Positions 39,213 through 46,036 of a DNA stretch of 64,000 nt are shown in pieces (the stretch's first letter is position 1; each line of letters opens with the position of its first letter). A program made the translations under genes and the position numbers. This DNA comes from RYN-230 sp963814645 (GTDB taxonomy: Bacteria; Actinomycetota; Actinomycetes; Streptosporangiales; Streptosporangiaceae): positions 62,001 to 126,000 of the forward strand of contig CAWFDX010000010.1 of NCBI GenBank assembly GCA_963814645.1. The letters are read 5' to 3'. A model generated the notes under the pieces. It was not told the DNA's origin, did not search any database, and worked only from the letters and a program-made list of their open reading frames with translations.

Positions 39213-40631
39213 TCACCAGCCGTGGAACTGGCCTTGCGCGGTCCAGGTGACGGCCAGCGCGGCCAGCACGGCCAGGCCGGCCACGGTAGCCAGCACGCCG
39301 CGGGCGGGCCGCCCGGCTGACCAGCGCAGGCCGGTGATCACGGCCCGCCGGGCCAGCCCGGTCAGGATGTACAGCGAGCCGGCCAGCGACAGGGCGATCA
39401 GGGCGATGCCGAGCAGGTCGATGGCGGCCATCGGGTACCGGTGCCCGTCCAGCGCGGTGGCCAGCAGGTGCGCCTGCCGGCTCCCGGACTGCCACAGCGC
39501 GCGGTTGATCTGGGGCAGGTGCAGCAGCAGGTAGCCGAGGCCGACCGTGAGCAGCGGGATGACGCACAGCACCCAGCCGGTCACGACGATCCGGGCGCGG
39601 CGGCGCAGGCCGGTGACCCGCGGGTCCCGTGGGCCCTTCCGCAGCGCGCCGCGCACGACGGGAGCGATCCGGGCGAACAGGTCCGGCACGCCGACCAGGT
39701 CGCTGAGGATGAAGTAGCCGTCGAAGCGGACGAACGGGAGTAGTTGCTCCAGCATCTCCAGGTGCGTGATCGCGATGACCAGCAGCAGGACCTGGGCTGA
39801 AGTGACCGCGTAGAGGCCGGCCAGGGCCAGCATGAAGACCAGGTTGAAGTAGAGCCCGCCGAGGTCGGTACGCAGCCGCCCGGCCCGGCTGAGCCGGTAC
39901 GAGTCGGTGACGTTGGTGAAGAACGACGGCCAGATCAGGTAGATGCCGACGCCGATCCGGCCGGGCCGGGCACCGCCGTAGCGGCAGCCGGTCGCGTGCC
40001 CGCACTCGTGGAACGCGGCCGAGATCACGGTCAGGCCGACCACCAGCAGCAGGTCCACCGGGTCACGCAGCACCTGGGCGAGCCCGCTGCCCAGGCCGTG
40101 GCTGAAGAACAGCCAGTAGTCCAGCGCGAGTACGGTGCCGACCACGGCGATGACCAGGGGCAGCCGGAACAGCGGCCGGAGCAGCGTGCCGGCCACGTTG
40201 GCCACCGGCTCGGGCAGCAGCGTGCTCCGGGCGCGCAGGGCGAGCAGCGGGTTGGCCGTCGGCGCGGTGGCCGGGCGGCCAGGCCTGGCCACGATGCCCA
40301 GCGGGATCAGCTTGACCGCGACGACCTGGCGAACCTGGTCAGCGGTGAGCGTGCGGCCGATGTCGGCGCTGACCAGCTCGGCGATGGTGGCTGCGTCGCG
40401 CGAGCCGTCGATCCGGCTGGTCACCTGGTACAGCAGCGGGGACATCTGGATGACCTGGCCATCGGCCCGGCGCACCAGCGACGGCGGCTGCCGGTAGCCG
40501 GAGTTCTGGTATTCGCCGAGCAGTTCGACGCCGTCGGCGAGCCTGGCCACGGCAGCGGGCTCGGCCGCCTCGGGGGGAGACGGCGCGGCTGGCGTGCGTT
40601 CGGCGGGCTCATGCCCGGTGGCTATGGTCAT
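39213..40631 (-). CDS. M50-type membrane metallopeptidase with N-terminal PqqD-like domain
   Basis: 472 residues from ATG at 40631, with GGAGGA upstream. Residues about 35-115 resemble a PqqD/RiPP-recognition winged helix (VRRADGQVIQMSPLLYQVTSRI, then a helical pair ending VVAVKLIPLGIV). Multiple membrane helices follow. The zinc site is HECGH (His208, Glu209, His212), preceded by ISAAF and followed by a Cys-containing loop. FVRFDGYFILSDL supplies the second-motif aspartate typical of the putative peptide zinc metalloprotease group related to YydH. The gene is downstream of a small peptide gene on the same strand, separated by a hairpin. This suggests it binds, cleaves or exports that peptide. 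Confidence 0.85.
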   Translation of the reverse strand: MTIATGHEPAERTPAAPSPPEAAEPAAVARLADGVELLGEYQNSGYRQPPSLVRRADGQVIQMSPLLYQVTSRIDGSRDAATIAELVSADIGRTLTADQVRQVVAVKLIPLGIVARPGRPATAPTANPLLALRARSTLLPEPVANVAGTLLRPLFRLPLVIAVVGTVLALDYWLFFSHGLGSGLAQVLRDPVDLLLVVGLTVISAAFHECGHATGCRYGGARPGRIGVGIYLIWPSFFTNVTDSYRLSRAGRLRTDLGGLYFNLVFMLALAGLYAVTSAQVLLLVIAITHLEMLEQLLPFVRFDGYFILSDLVGVPDLFARIAPVVRGALRKGPRDPRVTGLRRRARIVVTGWVLCVIPLLTVGLGYLLLHLPQINRALWQSGSRQAHLLATALDGHRYPMAAIDLLGIALIALSLAGSLYILTGLARRAVITGLRWSAGRPARGVLATVAGLAVLAALAVTWTAQGQFHGW

Positions 40632-40652
40632 CCGCTGCTCCTCCCAGACATA

Positions 40653-40691
40653 GGGAAAGGGCCGCCCAGGAGCCCCCGGGCGGCCCTTCCC
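40653..40691 (-). terminator. Partial terminator or attenuator between peptide gene and M50 gene
   Basis: GGGAAAGGGCCGCCC (40653-40667) pairs with GGGCGGCCCTTCCC (40678-40691) with one bulged A and a ten-base loop. It lies downstream of the peptide stop and about 20 bases before the protease start. No long T-tract follows, so read-through is likely. Such a stem could keep protease levels well below peptide levels. Confidence 0.7.
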
Positions 40692-40752
40692 TCCCACTGC
40701 GCAATTCCCCTCCGAATCGCACCGCGGGGGGCATTCGGTACGGAGCCGACAG

Positions 40753-40992
40753 CTACAGGCCGACGTTGCCCGAGCCGAGGCTGAGGATGTTGTCCAGACT
40801 TCCGTTGCCGGCCGAGATGTTGACCAGGCCAGACTGCGCCGTGTTGCCGTAGCCGTTCTGGATGAAGGTGGAGCTTGAGCTGGAGCCGCCGCCGCACTTC
40901 GGGTGGCAGACCCACAGCGTTTCGCGGCTGGGCAGCAGTTCGGCGTGCTCGAGCTCGAGGTCCTGCATGGTCACGACAGGTCGGGTGGACAT
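40753..40992 (-). CDS. Small peptide, candidate RiPP or secreted surface-peptide precursor
   Basis: 79 residues. AAAGGAGG four bases before the ATG is one of the strongest ribosome-binding sites in the window. Residues 1-27 look like a leader: acidic and helical, with DLELEHAELLPSRETL. Then comes WVCHPKCGGG (Cys29, Cys33), a Ser5 run, and a Gly/Asn/Ser-rich tail. The tail contains STFIQNGYGNTAQSG, which matches the curlin-repeat pattern S-x4-Q-x-G-x-G-N-x-A, and ends with repeated GSGN/AGNGS motifs. The next gene on the strand is the PqqD-like/M50 metalloprotease. No obvious signal peptide is present, so export would need processing or a dedicated transporter. It is not a member of any family I can name. 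Confidence 0.75.
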   Translation of the reverse strand: MSTRPVVTMQDLELEHAELLPSRETLWVCHPKCGGGSSSSSTFIQNGYGNTAQSGLVNISAGNGSLDNILSLGSGNVGL

Positions 40993-41106
40993 GGAGCCTC
41001 CTTTGGGAGTGATCCGCCCCGGACGGGCAGATCAAGGTGCCCGCGGTTGCGGGCGCTCGGGTCGCAGGGACCGCCCGGCGCCACGGTGGCGCCGAGCCTG
41101 AAGCTG

Positions 41107-41128
41107 ATGTACGCTTTCTGCCGTACAT
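41107..41128. promoter_or_regulatory. Candidate operator between peptide gene and divergent XRE gene
   Basis: ATGTACG-N8-CGTACAT is a perfect seven-base inverted repeat in the shared 235-base intergenic region. A further CCGTACA copy is at 41144-41150. The XRE-type regulator transcribed from the other side is a possible ligand; this is inference. Confidence 0.5.
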
Positions 41129-41227
41129 ATCGTTCGGCCATGACCGTACAGTAATGTTTACCGGTGAGTAAGGCAAGAACTGCGGATCGCGACCGAACCC
41201 GGACAGACAGAGACGGCTAGGCTGGTC

Positions 41228-41698
41228 ATGGTGGCGGATGCGGCAGGGGACAAGCAGATTCCCGCTCAGAGCCGCCCGCGTACGGCCGCCGCAGCGATGG
41301 AGCCAGGCACCAACCCTCTGCAGCGGCTGATCCTGGACCGGCTGCGCGAACGGGGCTGGTCGTACGGCGACGTGGCCCGGCGCGGCGGTCTGCCCCGGTC
41401 CACCGTTTACACGCTGGCGATGACCAGGAATCTGGCCCGGCCGCCCCGGCCAGCCACGCTGGATGGGCTGGCCCAGGGCCTGGATCTGCCCGTCGCCGCG
41501 ATCCGCGCCGCTGCGGCGGAGTCCACCGGACTGCACTACTACGACGACGTCCCGGCCAGCCCGGCGCAGCCAGGCGACCCGGAGCGGGAACTCCTCATCG
41601 CCAGCATCGACGAGCTGACCCCCGAGGACCGGCGGCACGTGGCCGCGCTCGTCGAGTCGCTGCGGCACCGGACCGAGCCGGAGCCCACCGACCGCTAG
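41228..41698 (+). CDS. XRE-family helix-turn-helix regulator
   Basis: 156 residues. Residues about 28-90 form a Cro/CI-type helix-turn-helix: LQRLILDRLRERGWSYGDVARRGGLPRSTVYTLAM, then PATLDGLAQGLDLPVAAI. The C-terminal part has a helix with DELTPEDRRHVAALVESL, which could be for oligomerisation. TAGGCT lies four bases before ATG (seven before an in-frame GTG at 41231), suggesting a leaderless or very short leader transcript. It is divergent from the peptide gene and may control it. Confidence 0.85.
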   Translation: MVADAAGDKQIPAQSRPRTAAAAMEPGTNPLQRLILDRLRERGWSYGDVARRGGLPRSTVYTLAMTRNLARPPRPATLDGLAQGLDLPVAAIRAAAAESTGLHYYDDVPASPAQPGDPERELLIASIDELTPEDRRHVAALVESLRHRTEPEPTDR

Positions 41699-41787
41699 CA
41701 CCGCGCCGGGCGGCCGCGGGCCGTCCTGGTGGCGCGCTCGCGCCGGCTGGGCCAGGCGTCCAGCCCGGCCCAGTTGCCCGCGCACCG

Positions 41788-42843
41788 CTACTCCACCGAC
41801 CCGACAGCCGGTACCCCAAGCTGCTTGGCCAGCTCGCCGTATGGGCCTTCCGGCAGCACCAGCCGGGCGACCCGCAGGATGGCCCGGGGATCCTCCCCAG
41901 GAGGCCGCAGCACGAAGACCCGGGCCGCCTGCTTGTCGCACGTCACCACGAGCCGGTCATGGTCGGCGAGCACGATGGCGGGCCGTTCCGGGCTCGGCGG
42001 TACCGGGCCCGGCGGCTCGCCGTCTGCCACTGGGTGTCCCGCGGCAGCGTCCTCCGCGCCATGCTGGCGGCGCAGCGTCGTCATCAGCGCCTCGGCCAGG
42101 AAGGTCAGGCCGACCAGCAGGGCCAGCGCCAGCAGCAGGGCCTTGAGCCAGGCTGGCATGCCGTTGAGGTTCGGCACATGCAATGCCCGCGGCACGGCGT
42201 GCCGCGCGGAGCCAGCCGGGGTGGGGGCTAGGGATGCCAGGTGCGGCCGCGTGGCCGGGCTTGGCTTGGTAGCCGGGCTCGGCCTGCCGCTGGGCGTGGC
42301 CGAGGCAGCCGGGCTCGGGATGGTGAGCACGGTGCCGGGGTGGATCGTGTTCGGGTTGGGGCCGATGGCCTGCCAGTTGGCCTCATACAGGGCCAGCCAG
42401 CCGCCAGGCAGCGCCAGCCGGGCCGCGATGCCGGACAGTGTGTCTCCCGCCGCGACCGTGTAGCGGGCGGGCAGCGTCCGGCTGGGCACCCGGAGCACGG
42501 TGCCGGGGTGGATCGTGTTCGGATCCGGGCCGACAGTCCGCCGGTTGGCGGCATACAGGGCCGGCCAGCCGCCGTGCACGCCGAACCGTGCAGCGATGCT
42601 GGACAGGGTGTCGCCGTTCTGCACGACGTACTTGGTGGCCGGCGGCTTCGCCGCGGTCACTGGCGCCACAGGGGCGCTCTGCAGGCTGGTGAGGGTGACC
42701 TCGGTACTGCTTGCGGTACTGCTCGCGGTGCGTGCGCTCGCGTGGGCTGGATGCACGGATCCCGTGCTGCCGATCGCGATCAGGATGATCGGCAGAATGC
42801 TCCAGGCGAGCACCACGCACGCGGACTTAGTCCACGTACGCAT
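41788..42843 (-). CDS. Secreted or membrane-anchored protein with two LysM domains
   Basis: 351 residues. A signal/anchor helix (residues 6-26) is followed by a Ser/Thr linker and two LysM domains. The first is TKYVVQNGDTLSSIAARFG to TVLRVPS, about 70-122. The second is ARYTVAAGDTLSGIAARLA to TVLTIPS, about 127-178. Both would bind peptidoglycan or chitin-type glycans. A Pro/Ser linker follows, then a membrane helix (WLKALLLALALLVGLTFLAEAL) and a short cytosolic domain. In related actinobacterial proteins this region continues into a BTAD-type domain, which is absent here, so it may be a shortened form. It starts 88 bases after the probable end of the repeat protein gene. Confidence 0.87.
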   Translation of the reverse strand: MRTWTKSACVVLAWSILPIILIAIGSTGSVHPAHASARTASSTASSTEVTLTSLQSAPVAPVTAAKPPATKYVVQNGDTLSSIAARFGVHGGWPALYAANRRTVGPDPNTIHPGTVLRVPSRTLPARYTVAAGDTLSGIAARLALPGGWLALYEANWQAIGPNPNTIHPGTVLTIPSPAASATPSGRPSPATKPSPATRPHLASLAPTPAGSARHAVPRALHVPNLNGMPAWLKALLLALALLVGLTFLAEALMTTLRRQHGAEDAAAGHPVADGEPPGPVPPSPERPAIVLADHDRLVVTCDKQAARVFVLRPPGEDPRAILRVARLVLPEGPYGELAKQLGVPAVGSVE

Positions 42844-42931
42844 GATGCTTTCACTTTCCTTCCAAGGGGATCAGCGCCGAACGCTGCAGGTCCGGACGCC
42901 GGAGGGACGGACCGGTTGGGAAGGAAAGGAC

Positions 42932-44999
42932 TTACGCGGGCGGTACCTCGGGCAGGTAAGACCGCCAGATCGACTTCGCGGCGGCCCGCCGGGCCAGCCG
43001 CAGCAAAACCAGGGTGAGCAGGGCGATCAGCGCGGCGCTGAGGCCGGCCTGCAGGCCGCCACCGCTGCTGCCGCCGACGGCTCCGCCGTGCCGCGCCGCC
43101 GCCCGGGCTGGCTGGCAGCCGGGGCAGCGGCGAGGTCGGCGACGCCGGAGTGCTGCCGTCACGCAGCGGCGCGGACAGCGAGCGCAGGCTGTCGGCCAGG
43201 CCTGCGCTCAGCGCGCTCGCCGCCGAGCCGGTGCCGGTGTGCGGTGCCGAGGCCGCGCCGGAGGCGCTCGGCCCGGCCGGGATAGCCGGGTTGGGGACCG
43301 CCGTTCCGGTGCTCCCGGTCCCGGTGCTCGTGACGCCGGGCAGCACGCCCGTGGTGACCCCAGTGACCGTGCTGGTGACCGTCGGCAGGACCGAGCCGGT
43401 GACCCCGGTCAGGGTGCTGGTGACGGCCGGCAGGACGCTGGCCGTCACGCCGGTGACCACGCTGGTGACGGCCGGGAGGACCGAGCCGGTGACCCCAGTC
43501 AGGGTTCCGGTGACGGCCGGGAGGACCGAGCCGGTGACCCCGGTCAGCGTCCCGGTGACGGCCGGGAGGACGGACCCGGTGACGCCGCTGACGGTGCTGG
43601 TGACCGCGGGGAGGACGCTGCCCGTCACGCCGGTCAGCGTGCTGGTGACGGCCGGGAGGACCGAGCCGGTGACCCCGGTCAGCGTCCCGGTGACGGCGGG
43701 AAGTACCGAGCCGGTCACGCCGGTCGCGGTGCTCGTGACGGCGGGAACCACGGACTGGGTGGCGCCGGTCACGGTGCTCGTGACGGCGGGGACCACGGAC
43801 TGGGTGGCGCCGGTCACGGTGCTCGTGACGGTCGGGACGACCGACCCGGTGGCGCCGGCGACGGTGCTCGTGACGGCGGGGACCACGGACTGGGTGGCGC
43901 CGGTGACGGTGCTCGCACCCGCTGGGAGCGTGCTGCCGGTGAGGCCGCTGACCGCGCCGGTCACGCCGGAGAGCGTGCCGCCGGTGGAGCCGGGGCCGGC
44001 CGGGGGGGTGGTTCCGGTGATCCCGCTGACCGTGCTGGTGACGGCCGGGAGGGCGGAGCCGGTGCTGCCGGCGGCGGGGAGCGCGGTCTTGGTGACCGCG
44101 GCGACCGGGCTGGTCACGGTCGGCGCGGTGGGGCTGGAGACGGTGGAGATCGTGCCGGTCAGGCCGGACAGCGAGCTGGCCGGGTTTGGCCCGGAGGTGG
44201 CCGTGGCGGCGGACTGGGCCGGAGCGGTCTGGGTGCTGCCGGTCAGCGCGCCGGTGACGGTGGACGCGGCGCTGGTCGCGGCCGGGGCGCTCGCCGTGAG
44301 GTGGCTGACCGTGCTGGTGACGCCGGCCACCGCGGACGCCGGGGCGGTGGCGCCCGGCTGGCTGGCGGCCTGGCTACCGGCGGGCGGCGCCGCGGCGGGC
44401 TGGGTCGCGGTCGGCTGCGTTCCGGCCGGCTGGGACGCCGCGGGCTGGGTCTGGGCCGACGAACCGTGGCTGCTGCCCAGGCTCTGGGTCGCGCTGCTGA
44501 CCGTGCCGGTGACGCCGCTCACGGCCCCGGCCAGGCCGTTGCTGGCCGGGGGCGGCGGGCTGGCCGCCTGGCCCGCGCCGCTGGCGGTGGCCGGCGGCTG
44601 CGCCGGGGCGTTCGCCGGAGCGGCGGGCTGGCTGACCGGCTGCGTGGCGCTCGGCTGGGCCGAAGCGGACTGGGCCGAACCAGGCTGCGTCGCAGCGGGC
44701 TGGCCCGAGCCGGACGGCGGCGGGCTGGGCTGGGTGAGGCTCTGCACGGCGCCGCTGGCCGCTCCGGTGAGCGAACTCAGCGCGGATCCGGCGCCGCTGG
44801 CTGCGGACGACCCCGGGGTACCCGAAGATCCTGCATCCGTCGCGGCTGAGGCCCGGCCGGCGAGGAGGAATGCGAAAATGAGCGCTGCGGCAATCCCCCC
44901 GCAGACGCATAGTGAAACCCTCAGAGCCCGGCCTAAGGCTCTCGTGAGGGTTGCGGACCCCTCCACGGCACGGAGACTACACCGGGTACCGATAATCAT
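42932..44999 (-). pseudogene. Repeat-rich anchored surface protein gene with a frameshift near its 3' end
   Basis: From ATG at 44999: signal peptide (RVSLCVCGGIAAALIFAFLL, cleavage near ASA/AT), then about 230 residues of Ser/Ala/Gln/Thr-rich sequence, then 13 tandem 15-residue repeats (consensus GSVLPAVTSTLTGVT), then a Pro/Ser linker. In the single open frame the product would be 739 residues with an Arg/Pro-rich end that runs 64 bases into the LysM gene. A shift of frame near 43085-43130 instead gives GGLQAGLSAALIALLTLVLL, RLARRAAAKSIW and a stop at 42932, a convincing C-terminal membrane anchor. I therefore read one frameshift, real or from sequencing. Function unknown; the form suggests a cell-surface protein. 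Confidence 0.65.
43316..43900 (-). repeat. Thirteen tandem 45-bp repeats
   Basis: Each unit encodes 15 residues of the pattern [GQA]-S-V-[LV]-P-[AT]-V-T-[SG]-T-x-[TSA]-G-[VA]-T. Boundaries are approximate. Several neighbouring units are nearly identical at DNA level, which favours expansion and contraction by recombination. Confidence 0.85.
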
Positions 45000-45095
45000 C
45001 CATACCTACCCGCCAGTTCTGTCCGGGCAGAATCGTCGGAGCGAAGCCGACAACATGACAGATGTGTTACCAGACCACGCGTGAAAGGTAATCCC

Positions 45096-45887
45096 GTGAC
45101 GAACTTCCCAGCTTCCGACAATTCCGAGTCGGTGGTGCAGTGCACGGTAGACGACCAGATTGCGGTGGTCACGATCAACCGGCCGCAAGCGCGCAACGCC
45201 ATCAACCAAGCCGTCGCAGCCAGCATGGCAGCCGCCTTCGATGAGCTTGACGAGCGCAAAGACGTCCAGGTCATCGTGCTGACCGGGGCGGGCGGCACGT
45301 TCTGCGCAGGGATGGATCTCAAGGGCTTCCTGGCCGGCGAGGACCCGACGACCGGCGGCCGCGGCTTCGCCGGGATCGTGGAACGCCCGCCGGCCAAGCC
45401 GATCATCGCCGCGGTCGAGGGCTACGCGCTGGCCGGCGGCTTCGAAGTCGCGTTGTCCTGCGACCTGATCGTGGCGAGCGAGGACGCCAGTTTCGGCCTG
45501 CCAGAAGTGACCCGCGGCCTGGTCGCGGCGGCGGGCGGCCTGCTCCGGTTGCCCCGCCGGATCCCTTACCACCTGGCTATGGAAATCGCACTGACCGGAC
45601 AGCGGATGCCCGCCGACCAACTGCACCTGGCTGGGCTGATCAACCGGCTGGTGCCGGCCGGCGAGGCGCTCAGCGCGGCCCGCGAACTGGCTGACCAGAT
45701 CCGCAAGAACGCTCCGCTCGCGCTGGCCGCCACCAAGCGGGTCATCGTCGAGTCGCTGGACTGGCCGGCCAGCGAAGCCTTCGCCCGTCAGGGCTTGATC
45801 GCCGGGCCCGTCTTCGGGTCGGCTGATGCCATGGAGGGGGCACTGGCGTTCGGTGAAAAAAGGACCCCGGTGTGGCGCGGAGAGTGA
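45096..45887 (+). CDS. Enoyl-CoA hydratase/isomerase (crotonase) family protein
   Basis: 263 residues. GTG at 45096 is chosen because AAAGG sits seven bases before it; a GTG at 45081 would add five residues. Crotonase features seen are TINRPQARNAIN, the first oxyanion-hole segment AGGTFCAGMDLKGF, and the second, VEGYALAGGFEVALSCDLIVA. SFGLPEVTRGLVAAAGGLLRLPRRI carries the position of the catalytic Glu in hydratases. Substrate is not determined. It is not in an evident fatty acid operon. Confidence 0.92.
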   Translation: MTNFPASDNSESVVQCTVDDQIAVVTINRPQARNAINQAVAASMAAAFDELDERKDVQVIVLTGAGGTFCAGMDLKGFLAGEDPTTGGRGFAGIVERPPAKPIIAAVEGYALAGGFEVALSCDLIVASEDASFGLPEVTRGLVAAAGGLLRLPRRIPYHLAMEIALTGQRMPADQLHLAGLINRLVPAGEALSAARELADQIRKNAPLALAATKRVIVESLDWPASEAFARQGLIAGPVFGSADAMEGALAFGEKRTPVWRGE

Positions 45888-45893
45888 GCTGGG

Positions 45894-45930
45894 GCTGGCT
45901 GGCCCAGCCAGCGCTGCCAGGGAGTTTTTT
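45894..45930 (+). terminator. Candidate rho-independent terminator after the crotonase gene
   Basis: GCTGGCTGG-C-CCAGCCAGC (45894-45912) forms a short stable hairpin six bases past the stop. Six T residues follow at 45925-45930, 12 bases from the stem. The distance is longer than usual, so confidence is moderate. Confidence 0.45.
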
Positions 45931-46036
45931 CCTCCGCTTTGCAGTACCCAGCTCAGCGGCCCGACCACGCGGGCGGCACGAGGCCGCATAGGATCGGCCC
46001 GAAACCACCCGACCACACTCTCGTTGGGGAACATCC

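Noticed and set aside
43316..43900. Possible CRISPR array
   Set aside because: Units are directly adjacent, in frame and without unique spacers; they are protein-coding tandem repeats. The same holds for 15062-15413 and 49475-49597.
43014..45084. Two long plus-strand frames (611 and 644 residues) with regular repeats
   Set aside because: Both are antisense readings of the 45-bp repeats; the minus-strand frame has a signal peptide and anchor.
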